From Alphaproteobacteria bacterium (lineage in GTDB: Bacteria > Pseudomonadota > Alphaproteobacteria > SP197), in NCBI GenBank assembly GCA_022822575.1, contig JAJEBJ010000419.1, forward strand, positions 1-6,120: a stretch of 6,120 bases of DNA, written 5' to 3'. Of the stretch, positions 1-5,787 are shown in pieces. The first letter of the stretch is position 1. Every line of letters starts with the position of its first letter. The notes beneath the pieces are model-generated. The model saw nothing but the letters and a program-made list of their open reading frames with translations. It was not told the origin of the DNA and did no database searches. The position numbers and the translations under genes were made by a program.

Positions 1-34
1 GGCCGCGATGGCCACACGGTGTCGTGTCGCTCAT
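1..34 (-). CDS. gcvPB: Glycine dehydrogenase (decarboxylating) subunit 2, N-terminal fragment
   Basis: Only the first 11 codons are inside the window (MSDTTPCGHRG), and the gene continues off the left edge. The ATG (34-32) overlaps the gcvPA stop codon in an ATGA four-base overlap. An AGGAG Shine-Dalgarno sequence (47-43) lies eight bases upstream, inside the end of gcvPA. The SDTTP-x-GHRG opening resembles what I recall of proteobacterial GcvPB N-termini. Position directly after gcvPA is the usual place for the P2 subunit, which carries the PLP-binding lysine of the split P protein; that lysine would be outside the window. The call rests mainly on context and on the overlap, because so little protein is visible. 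Confidence 0.8.
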   Translation of the reverse strand, partial: MSDTTPCGHRG

Positions 35-1374
35 GACAGAATCTCCTGCAGTGCGCCGGCAAGGGCGTCTATCTCTGCCGCCGTCGTCATCTCCGTTGCG
101 GCCACCAGCATCAGGTTCCCGAGGGCGTCGTTCGCCGGCTCGAATCGCGACACCGGAACACCCCCCAGGATGCCCCGCTCGGCGAGTTGGTTGACGACAT
201 CATCAGCAGGCCGGGAAAGTTCAAGCGTGAACTCGTTGAAGAATCCATCGTTCGGCGAGGAGACCCCCTCGATGGCCACAAGCCGTTCCATGGTCCGCTG
301 TGCCGCTTCGTGGTTGAGGGTGGCCAGCCGGGCAAGGCCACTTTCCCCGAGCAGCGCCAGATGGACGGTGAAGGCAAGCGCACACAGACCCGAGTTGGTG
401 CAGATGTTGCTTGTTGCCTTCTCGCGCCGGATGTGCTGCTCGCGTGTCGACAAGGTGAGAACCCAGCCCCTGCGTCCATCGGCATCCACGGTCTCGCCCG
501 CCAGCCGTCCCGGCATCTGGCGGACATGACGTTTCCTGGTGGCAAAGAGACCGACATAGGGTCCGCCGAATCCCAGGGAATTGCCCAGCGACTGACCCTC
601 GCAGACGACAATGTCGGCCCCCATGTCGCCGGGCGAGGTGAGAAGGCCGAGCGACACCACTTCGCTCACCGCGACAACCAGAAGTGCGCCCGCCTCGTGG
701 CAGGCTTCTGCCAGCGCCGAAAAGTCATGAAGGCGGCCGAAGACATCGGGCGTCTGCACGACGACACAGGCCGTCGATCCATCGATCTCGGCCCCGAGGT
801 CAGTCTCCTCGACGGCCATTGGCAGCGTCACGACATCGAGATCGGCATGACGCACATAGGTGGCAACGGTATCGCGGTAGTGGGGATGAAGCCCACCCGA
901 CACGACGGCCCGCCGGCGTCTTGTCACACGGCTTGCCATGAGGACAGCTTCCGCCGCCGCCGAGGCGCCGTCATACATGGAGGCATTGGCGACCTCCATG
1001 CCCGTCAGCATGGCCACCATGGTCTGGAACTCGAAGAGCATCTGCAGAGTGCCCTGGGAGATCTCCGGCTGATAGGGCGTGTAGGACGTCAGAAACTCGC
1101 CTCGCTGGATGAGGGCGTCCACGGTGGCCGGCACATGGTGGCGATAGGCTCCACAGCCGAGAAAGAACGGGGCATTGCCGCCGTGCAGGTTTCTCTCCGC
1201 CATGGCGGAGAGCCTCCTCTCGACTTCGATCTCGCCCTGGTGGAGGGGCAGGTCGAGAAGTTCCTCGCGCCACGCCTCCCGGGGAACATCGCCATAGAGA
1301 TCTTCGATGCTGCCGGCTCCGACAACCTCGAGCATGGCAGCGCGGTCGGTATCCGTCAGGGGCAGGTACCGCAT
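31..1374 (-). CDS. gcvPA: Glycine dehydrogenase (decarboxylating) subunit 1 (P1 protein)
   Basis: This is the N-terminal-half subunit of the two-part P protein. With GcvPB it decarboxylates glycine and passes the aminomethyl group to the lipoyl arm of GcvH in the cytoplasm. The protein has 447 residues, the usual length for this subunit. Family landmarks seen are YRHHVPATVD (77-86), TSYTPYQPEISQG (97-109), MYDGASAAAEA (133-143), QSLGNSLGFGGPYVG (261-275) and REQHIRREKATSNICTN (311-327). It has no PLP lysine of its own, as expected, since that residue is in GcvPB. The open frame extends upstream to 1593, but the ATG at 1374 is chosen. It starts the family-typical sequence MRYLPLTDTD, has GGAG (1386-1383) eight bases upstream, and overlaps the gcvH stop by one base (TGATG), which implies translational coupling. 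The extra upstream residues are arginine-rich and out of frame over gcvH. Confidence 0.97.
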   Translation of the reverse strand: MRYLPLTDTDRAAMLEVVGAGSIEDLYGDVPREAWREELLDLPLHQGEIEVERRLSAMAERNLHGGNAPFFLGCGAYRHHVPATVDALIQRGEFLTSYTPYQPEISQGTLQMLFEFQTMVAMLTGMEVANASMYDGASAAAEAVLMASRVTRRRRAVVSGGLHPHYRDTVATYVRHADLDVVTLPMAVEETDLGAEIDGSTACVVVQTPDVFGRLHDFSALAEACHEAGALLVVAVSEVVSLGLLTSPGDMGADIVVCEGQSLGNSLGFGGPYVGLFATRKRHVRQMPGRLAGETVDADGRRGWVLTLSTREQHIRREKATSNICTNSGLCALAFTVHLALLGESGLARLATLNHEAAQRTMERLVAIEGVSSPNDGFFNEFTLELSRPADDVVNQLAERGILGGVPVSRFEPANDALGNLMLVAATEMTTAAEIDALAGALQEILS

Positions 1375-1751
1375 CAGGCAAGCTCCGAGAGATAGTTCCC
1401 GTAGGCGTCCTCGTTCATCAGGTCGTCGAGTTCCCCGGCATCCGCGATCCGGATCCGTACAAACCAGCCCGCACCATAGGGATCGGCATTGACCTCCGCT
1501 GGGTCGTCGCCGAGCGCGTCGTTGACCTCGACGACCTCTCCGGAGACGGGAGCGTAGACTTCGCTGGCCGCCTTGACCGATTCGACGACACACAGTTCAT
1601 CATTGCGTGTCACCTGGCGTCCCGATTCCGGCAGCTCCACGAAGACCACATCGCCAAGCTGTTCCTGGGCGTAATCCGAGATGCCGACGGTGCCGACATC
1701 ATCGTCGACATCGATCCACTCGTGTTCCCTGCTGTAGAGCCTGTTCCCCAT
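1374..1751 (-). CDS. gcvH: Glycine cleavage system H protein (lipoyl carrier)
   Basis: GcvH is the small shuttle protein of the glycine cleavage complex. Its lipoylated lysine carries the aminomethyl group from P to T and is reoxidised by dihydrolipoamide dehydrogenase (L protein, not in this window). The product has 125 residues, typical for the family. The lipoyl domain includes EHEWI near the N-terminus (9-13), GISDYAQEQLGDVVFVELP (23-41) and the attachment motif VESVKAASEVYAP (56-68), with the modified lysine at position 60. The C-terminus, including NEDAYGNYLSELA, is normal. The ATG at 1751 is preferred over an in-frame GTG at 1769 because GGGAG lies eight bases upstream of it and the protein then begins like other GcvH proteins. 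It follows gcvT by 28 bases and overlaps gcvPA by one base. Confidence 0.97.
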   Translation of the reverse strand: MGNRLYSREHEWIDVDDDVGTVGISDYAQEQLGDVVFVELPESGRQVTRNDELCVVESVKAASEVYAPVSGEVVEVNDALGDDPAEVNADPYGAGWFVRIRIADAGELDDLMNEDAYGNYLSELA

Positions 1752-1759
1752 GGTGTCGT

Positions 1760-1764
1760 CTCCC
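1760..1764 (-). promoter_or_regulatory. gcvH ribosome binding site
   Basis: GGGAG on the minus strand, eight bases before the ATG at 1751. It lies in the 28-base gap after the gcvT stop codon and decides between the ATG and the upstream in-frame GTG at 1769. Confidence 0.8.
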
Positions 1765-1779
1765 TTCACGTCACCGGTG

Positions 1780-2925
1780 TCATGACCGGTGATAGCGGTG
1801 TGTCACGAACGGCAGCGGTCGGATCTCGGCCTCCACCCATGAATTCCGTCTCTCGATCTCGACCGCAGTACCTGATGCGGCCGCCTCACTCGCCACGTAA
1901 CCCATGGCGATCGGCCCTTGCGTTGTCGGACCGAAGGCGCCGCTCGTCACGGTTCCGAGTGGCACGCCCGAAGAAGATCGGATGACCGCCCCTTCCCTCA
2001 CCGGCGCCCTTCCGTGCGGTACCAGACCGACCCGGCGCCTGGGCGGACCGTCACGCAGCTGCGAGACGATCACGTCGGCGCCGGGAAAACCGCCCTCGAG
2101 ACGCCGCCGTTTCTGGATGGACCAGGCGAGTCCGGCCTCGACCGGAGTCGTCGTGGTGTCGATGTCGTGGCCGTGGAGGCAGAGGCCGGCTTCGAGGCGC
2201 AGGCTGTCCCGCGCACCAAGCCCGGCCGGTTCGACATTGTCCGCGGCGAGCAGACGCCGGACCAGGGGTTCAACACCGCGGGAGGAGACCGACACTTCAA
2301 CGCCGTCCTCCCCGGTATAGCCGGATCGGCTGACCATGAGTGTCTCGCCTTCATGGGACCAAAGTGCCGCGTGCATGAAGGAGAGGCTGTCCGATTCCGG
2401 GATCAGGCGGGCGAAAGCCGCCACGGCTGCAGGTCCCTGCAGGGCGATCAGAGCTCTTGTCTCGAGAAACTCGACATCGCACTCCTCACCAATCAACACG
2501 TTCAGGCGCTCGATGTCATCGCGTTTGCGGGCAGCGTTCACCACCAACCACAGGTGATCGCCGAGCGAGGTCACCATCAGATCGTCAAGTATGCCTCCGG
2601 TGCCGTTGGTGAACTGGGTGTAGCGCTGTCTTCCGGGAACAAGGCCGACGATATCCGCTGCCACCAGGCGCTCGAGGGCGCGGGCCACGCTCTCCATGGA
2701 CGCCCCCGGCCTGGCGGAGAGGCGGACCTGGCCCATGTGGGAGACGTCGAAGAGGCTGGCAAAGCTGCGCGTGTGGCTGTGTTCTGCCAGAATGCCGGTC
2801 TTGTACTGCAACGGCATGGCATAGCCGGCAAAAGGCACCATGCGGGCCCCCAGCTCCCTGTGAAGGGAGCCAAGAGGAGTTTCGAGGAGAGTGTTATCAG
2901 GGGTCACTGAACCTGTCCCGGTCAT
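1780..2925 (-). CDS. gcvT: Glycine cleavage system T protein (aminomethyltransferase)
   Basis: GcvT releases ammonia from the aminomethyl-lipoyl intermediate on GcvH and transfers the one-carbon unit to tetrahydrofolate, giving 5,10-methylene-THF. Counting from the ATG at 2925 it has 381 residues, close to family length. Landmarks are GARMVPFAGYAMPLQY (26-41), LFDVSHMGQ (58-66) and YTQFTNGTGGILDDLMV (102-118), whose aspartates include the conserved folate-site acid known from other GcvT proteins. Further on are SGYTGEDGVEV (201-211), GARDSLRLEAGLCLHGHDID (237-256) and the C-terminal barrel domain with TSGAFGPTTQGPIAMGYV (327-344). The start is uncertain. The ATG at 2925 has no Shine-Dalgarno sequence and sits against a GC-rich hairpin. 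A GTG at 2907, six codons in, has a weak purine stretch (GGGACAGG) in front and would lose no conserved residue. It is the first gene of the operon, directly behind the glycine riboswitch. Confidence 0.96.
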   Translation of the reverse strand: MTGTGSVTPDNTLLETPLGSLHRELGARMVPFAGYAMPLQYKTGILAEHSHTRSFASLFDVSHMGQVRLSARPGASMESVARALERLVAADIVGLVPGRQRYTQFTNGTGGILDDLMVTSLGDHLWLVVNAARKRDDIERLNVLIGEECDVEFLETRALIALQGPAAVAAFARLIPESDSLSFMHAALWSHEGETLMVSRSGYTGEDGVEVSVSSRGVEPLVRRLLAADNVEPAGLGARDSLRLEAGLCLHGHDIDTTTTPVEAGLAWSIQKRRRLEGGFPGADVIVSQLRDGPPRRRVGLVPHGRAPVREGAVIRSSSGVPLGTVTSGAFGPTTQGPIAMGYVASEAAASGTAVEIERRNSWVEAEIRPLPFVTHRYHRS

Positions 2926-2926
2926 T

Positions 2927-2956
2927 GCAAAGGGGGCGCGCGCGCACCCCTCTTGC
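2927..2956 (-). promoter_or_regulatory. Probable expression-platform hairpin of the glycine riboswitch
   Basis: On the minus strand GCAAGAGGGGTGC (2956-2944) can pair with GCGCCCCCTTTGC (2939-2927) around a GCGC loop, with one A-C mismatch and G-U wobbles. The hairpin ends one base before the gcvT ATG. Its first three bases (2956-2954) are also the last three bases of the aptamer 2 P1 stem, so the two foldings compete. No T-run follows the stem, so control of translation initiation seems more likely than classical termination. The pairing is seen; the regulatory role is inferred. Confidence 0.5.
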
Positions 2957-3145
2957 CCCCTCTGTCACCGAACCTGAGAGCATCACCGGAACACCGGCTT
3001 TCCCCTTCGGTGAGAAGACGCATCAGCGCCTTCTTCTCTCCAGAGCAGCCATTCACCTGCGGTCCCTTTGCCTGAGAGATTTCGGGACAGATTGCACCTT
3101 CGGCGCCGGTCTCGGGACCGGTCTCTCCCGCAGGTTTCAGCGGCT
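2954..3145 (-). promoter_or_regulatory. Tandem (two-aptamer) glycine riboswitch
   Basis: The leader contains two glycine aptamers in series. Aptamer 1 (3135-3055) is closed by an 8-bp P1, ACCTGCGG (3135-3128) with CCGCAGGT (3062-3055). It contains GGGAGAGA (3129-3122), CCGAAGG (3103-3097) and CTCTCAGG (3078-3071). Aptamer 2 (3047-2954) has a P1 formed by TGCTCT with the GGGGCA end, and contains GGAGAGA (3041-3035), CCGAAGGGG (3010-3002) and CTCTCAGG (2980-2973). These are the conserved glycine-aptamer core elements. A leader segment AGCC (3145-3142) can pair with linker GGCT (3050-3047), and GA-containing bases flank it on both strands. That fits the leader-linker P0 and kink-turn described for this riboswitch class. 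Glycine riboswitches ahead of gcvT usually switch expression on when glycine is plentiful; that polarity is inferred here. Confidence 0.95.
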
Positions 3146-3151
3146 CCCAAG

Positions 3152-3180
3152 ACTATTGAACCCGCCACCGGCGGTGTCAA
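3152..3180 (-). promoter_or_regulatory. Sigma70-type promoter of the gcv operon
   Basis: A consensus -35 TTGACA (3180-3175), a 17-base spacer and a -10 AATAGT (3157-3152, four of six consensus bases) precede the riboswitch. Transcription would start about seven bases downstream, near 3146-3145, which leaves the P0 leader segment AGCC at the very 5' end of the RNA. The spacer contains a perfect inverted repeat, CCGCC-GGT-GGCGG, which could be a protein site or chance in GC-rich DNA. Confidence 0.8.
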
Positions 3181-3588
3181 CCTCCAACCGGCAACCAGGC
3201 CTACTTGACTTGCCGCCGTTGGCCCTATTTCGGACTTCCCGACCTGGGGGGATGCTCTACTGTGCCTTTGATTGATCAACGGAAGGAGTACACCCGCTTG
3301 GCATTCTGCACTCCCGCACCCATCTCTACGTGTGCATCGAGTCGAAGAAGTGGTCATCACTGTTTGCGCACCTGACCCAACTCATCCACTGCCGAACGGC
3401 CGTTCGGAAACAGTCGGCAAGAAACCAAGGCGGTCTGCGCCCAGTTCGACGGTAGCAAGAACCAACACTGGTGAGACTCATGGGGCTTGGCGAGGGACAG
3501 GCTCTCTGTAAGAGCGGGAGCCGCACTCCAGATGCTCGGCAATGCGAACCTCGATTGGCTCGCTCAGGTGGTCTGTTCGTCTGTCATT
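3181..3588. other. Intergenic stretch without a gene I can name
   Basis: About 400 bases lie between the gcv promoter and the promoter of the membrane-protein gene. A strong GGAAGGAG (3281-3288, plus strand) is not followed by a well-placed ATG; the nearest candidate is a TTG at 3298 that opens a frame of only 25 codons. Another plus-strand frame (3276-3452) has codon choice like real coding sequence but lacks a start codon and ends at TAG (3453-3455). The same frame reopens and could run from ATG 3480 to TGA 3638. A perfect 16-bp palindrome is at 3392-3407. I see no tRNA or recognisable structural RNA. Confidence 0.5.
3392..3407. repeat. Perfect 16-bp palindrome, possible operator
   Basis: CCGAACGGCCGTTCGG reads identically on both strands. 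The GAACGG/CCGTTC half sites resemble operators bound by dimeric repressors such as TetR-family proteins. No regulator gene is next to it in the window and no promoter overlaps it visibly, so function is unproven. Confidence 0.4.
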
Positions 3589-3617
3589 TTGAAAACAGCA
3601 TCGGCAGGATTGATAAC
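3589..3617 (+). promoter_or_regulatory. Sigma70-like promoter for the small membrane-protein gene
   Basis: TTGAAA (3589-3594), a 17-base spacer and GATAAC (3612-3617) match the -35 at five and the -10 at four of six bases. The predicted start of transcription, near 3624, is only about 11 bases before the ATG at 3635 and just ahead of its GGAG. If this promoter is used, the in-frame ATG at 3620 is not on the transcript. Confidence 0.5.
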
Positions 3618-3634
3618 CTATGCCGGAGATACGA

Positions 3635-4000
3635 ATGACTGACAGTCCACAGAGGGAAGATTATCAACGAAAAATCCAGAATCTGGCTGTTGCAGGTTCT
3701 TGCCTCTTGCTCCTTGCACTCGTGCTCGCGCCAACGGTGTATGTTCTCGACGACATGGGACTGTTAGGTTGGGGTGCTCTCGCCGCATTAGTCATCATTG
3801 CGTTTCTTCTTGTGATTGTGGGGGCGATTTGCGGACATATCGCCCTGAGGAAATTCAAGACAAACCCAGAAACGCCGATGAGATTCAAGCGTCTTGCCAT
3901 GGCTGGTGCGATAATCGGTTATGGTGTGCTGGCCTTTTGCATTTTGGTCTTCGCCTTTTTTTGGTTTATCGTGTTTCCTGGCTTGATGCATTCACATTGA
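3635..4000 (+). CDS. Small three-helix membrane protein, DUF4190-like
   Basis: The product has 121 residues: a short polar N-terminus (1-14) and three hydrophobic segments at about 17-38, 43-66 and 87-115. A basic loop between segments two and three (LRKFKTNPETPMRFKR, 71-86) suggests that loop is cytoplasmic. The GHIALRKFK motif at the end of helix two, followed by RLAMAGAIIGYGVL, is the pattern I associate with DUF4190 proteins, a family of unknown function. The assignment is from memory of the motif, not a search. The start at 3635 is chosen over ATG 3620 because GGAG (3625-3628) lies six bases before it and a promoter-like sequence fits. The codons are less GC-rich than in the gcv genes. 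It stands alone between minus-strand genes. No convincing terminator is seen after the stop. Confidence 0.75.
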   Translation: MTDSPQREDYQRKIQNLAVAGSCLLLLALVLAPTVYVLDDMGLLGWGALAALVIIAFLLVIVGAICGHIALRKFKTNPETPMRFKRLAMAGAIIGYGVLAFCILVFAFFWFIVFPGLMHSH

Positions 4001-4096
4001 ACTCTGAAACGCGTTTATCCCCCTTGTATGCCCCGGTCCGCGCTGTGACCGTCACCTTTCGGGATGCGGATTGTTCTAGCTGCGCATCATGGCCGT

Positions 4097-4360
4097 CTAG
4101 GCATTGAAAACGATCCACTCTCCCATTGACCAGAAAATTATTATCACGTCATATGCGACAGTTTCCCCCGATTCTTTAACCACAGTTTCAGGATCACGTT
4201 CAATTAATCGTAATCCCGCGGACGCGCTCGCTTTGTCATCAAGGCATTCAGACAAAAGTCTCGTGCCGTTCTTCTTTCTCCATCTACTAGCCAATGGGAG
4301 TGGCGCCCATATCATAATTGGCATGATCGCCACGATACCAAGTCTGCCTAGGGAAACCAC
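4097..4360 (-). CDS. Doubtful small hypothetical protein with one hydrophobic segment
   Basis: I do not recognise this 87-codon frame. It starts at GTG 4360 or, more likely if real, at an internal ATG (4324 or 4315). The N-terminus has a hydrophobic run (LGIVAIMPIMIWAPLPLA, 7-24) followed by SRWRKKNG, as in a single membrane anchor with a cytoplasmic basic end. The rest is mixed charged sequence, and the tail is hydrophobic (DVIIIFWSMGEWIVF). Amino-acid composition looks protein-like and the codons are AT-richer than the neighbours. No Shine-Dalgarno sequence is evident at any start. It may be a genuine small gene, the remnant of a larger one, or chance. A longer plus-strand frame overlaps it. 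Confidence 0.3.
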   Translation of the reverse strand: MVSLGRLGIVAIMPIMIWAPLPLASRWRKKNGTRLLSECLDDKASASAGLRLIERDPETVVKESGETVAYDVIIIFWSMGEWIVFNA

Positions 4361-4705
4361 TGCGTCAGCTGGTTCGGCAGGATTTCCTCACCAAGATCAC
4401 ATTGCCCACCCAACGTGTCGCGTGCTGACGATCCCCTTCGGCGACCGCTTGGCAGATCGTGGTTGCGTCTCGCAGGTACATTTGTGGCCGGGGCATCTGC
4501 TTCTTGCACCCTCCCGCTCACTAGTCATTGACACGGATCAACGACTGCGACCAGGTTGTCAGCGATCTCTACACTCTGACGGCTTGAACGCCTCACCGAA
4601 CCGCTCCCCAATTCGCATTGCCGACCGCATGAAGGCACCACGAAGCCAACAAGGTCGAAAAGAAACAGGGACTTCCACGCTACGCTCTTCAGCATGCGGT
4701 TGCAC
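4361..4705. other. Intergenic stretch downstream of the agmatine deiminase gene
   Basis: About 345 bases without a gene I can name. The most protein-like piece is a minus-strand 43-codon frame, ATG 4496 to TGA 4365, which includes MYLRDATTICQAVAEGDRQ. It has GGGAGGG (4515-4509) upstream, but the 12-base spacing is long. It could be a fragment of a decayed gene. I see no clear intrinsic terminator after the agmatine deiminase stop, and no repeats or structural RNA. Confidence 0.4.
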
Positions 4706-5743
4706 TCACGCAGGGACCTGCTGGGTGATGCAGCCGATGCCGCCGCCTGCGATGGCCTGCCAGAGACTGGGGGCCGGTACTATTTCGCGACCGGGGAAAG
4801 CGCTCTCGAGAATGGACCATCCCAGATCATCGAGCCGTGGATCCACCTGCGGTGCGATGATGGCGCCGTTGCAGACATACGCATTTGTATAGGGAATGAC
4901 GTAGTGCTCTGAGGCGTGTTGCTGGTAGGGCAGAACCGGCATCTCGACGATTTCCAGTGATCGTCCCTGCGCGTCGGTCGCGTCGACGAGGCGCCGCAGG
5001 TTCTCCTCCAGGAGCGCATGGTTCGGATTTGAGCGCTCGGACACGACCTGGACAAGAACGCGTCCCGGTTCGATGAATTCGACCACGTTGTCAACGTGTC
5101 CGTCGGTTTCGGTGTCTTCAACCAGGCCGAGTTCCAGCCAGATCACGCGCGTGATGCCCAGATGGTCGCGGAGCATGGCCTCGATGTGGTCTCTCGACAT
5201 CCCGCGGTAGCGGTTGTCGTTCAGCATCACCTGCTCGGTGGTGATCAGTGTCCCCTCACCGTCCACCGAAATGCCACCGCCTTCGCAGATGAACGGTGTC
5301 CGATAACAGCGAAACCCGAGATGCTCGACAACCAGACTCGGCATCTCTTGCGCCTTGTCACAGGAGACACGGCCACCCCATCCGTTGAATCCGAAGTGAA
5401 CGCCGGCAACATCACCGGACTCATCGCGAACGAATATCGGCCCGTTGTCCCTGAGCCAGCAGGTGTCGACCGGCACCACCAGAAGCTCCACTTCGCCGCC
5501 AAGGCGACTGCGGGCGTCATCCTCATCGCGCGGATCAACGACCAGCGTCACCGGCTCGAAGCGACTGATGGCCCGTGCCGTTGCTTCCAGTTCATCGCGA
5601 AATCCCGCAACGTCCGTTCCGATCTCTTCTTCGATCGGCGGCCATGTCAGCAGTGTCCGGGCATGCCGTTCGAAGCGGCCTGGCATGGTGTATCCATCGT
5701 CAAATGGCATCGACCCAACCAGCTTTCCGTGCTCGCTTTCCAT
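4706..5743 (-). CDS. aguA: Agmatine deiminase / peptidyl-arginine deiminase family protein
   Basis: Agmatine deiminase hydrolyses agmatine to N-carbamoylputrescine and ammonia, a step in making putrescine from arginine. The protein has 345 residues, within the family range. Guanidine-deiminase landmarks are TWPP (33-36), WLRDNGP (96-102), FNGWGG (119-124), EGGGISVDGEG (154-164), TDGHVDN (213-219, with catalytic His216 and Asp218) and GIGCITQQVP (335-344, with the nucleophilic Cys338 near the C-terminus). The residue before the cysteine is Gly337, where family members I recall have histidine (IHC). The ATG at 5743 is chosen over a TTG at 5761 because GGAAGGA lies six bases upstream of it. The N-carbamoylputrescine amidase gene often found beside it is absent here. 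Upstream on the same strand is a sirtuin gene, 230 bases away. Because of the altered motif the exact substrate is less certain than the fold. Confidence 0.93.
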   Translation of the reverse strand: MESEHGKLVGSMPFDDGYTMPGRFERHARTLLTWPPIEEEIGTDVAGFRDELEATARAISRFEPVTLVVDPRDEDDARSRLGGEVELLVVPVDTCWLRDNGPIFVRDESGDVAGVHFGFNGWGGRVSCDKAQEMPSLVVEHLGFRCYRTPFICEGGGISVDGEGTLITTEQVMLNDNRYRGMSRDHIEAMLRDHLGITRVIWLELGLVEDTETDGHVDNVVEFIEPGRVLVQVVSERSNPNHALLEENLRRLVDATDAQGRSLEIVEMPVLPYQQHASEHYVIPYTNAYVCNGAIIAPQVDPRLDDLGWSILESAFPGREIVPAPSLWQAIAGGGIGCITQQVPA

Positions 5744-5749
5744 CAGGGT

Positions 5750-5756
5750 TCCTTCC
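5750..5756 (-). promoter_or_regulatory. Ribosome binding site of the agmatine deiminase gene
   Basis: GGAAGGA on the minus strand, six bases before ATG 5743. This strong site fixes the start and argues against the in-frame TTG at 5761, which would lie upstream of it. Confidence 0.8.
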
Positions 5757-5770
5757 GGCAATCACGACCT

Positions 5771-5787
5771 GAACCTGCCACAGGTTC
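5771..5787. repeat. Inverted repeat upstream of the agmatine deiminase gene
   Basis: GAACCTG and CAGGTTC are perfect 7-base inverted arms around a 3-base centre, 28 to 44 bases before the agmatine deiminase ATG and just ahead of its ribosome binding site. It could be an operator or a hairpin in the 5' untranslated RNA. No T-run follows, so it does not look like a terminator of the upstream gene. Confidence 0.45.

Noticed and set aside
187..1395. A 402-codon plus-strand frame
   Set aside because: Exactly antisense to gcvPA, whose family motifs are unmistakable. Long antisense frames are expected in GC-rich genes.
1918..2910. A 330-codon plus-strand frame
   Set aside because: Antisense shadow of gcvT; the translation has no domain-like features.
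2925..3275. A 116-codon plus-strand frame across the riboswitch
   Set aside because: The sequence is explained on the other strand by two glycine aptamers and the gcv promoter.
3298..3375. TTG-started 25-codon frame nine bases after GGAAGGAG
   Set aside because: Very short, Ser/Cys/Arg-rich, ends soon after, and the coding-like signal in this stretch is in a different frame.
4104..4892. A 262-codon plus-strand open frame starting at TTG
   Set aside because: It has no ribosome binding site, runs antisense into the conserved 3' end of agmatine deiminase, and its translation is rich in Ser, Arg and Pro with no recognisable motif. It is long for chance in this less GC-rich DNA, so a homology search would be fair, but I do not call it.
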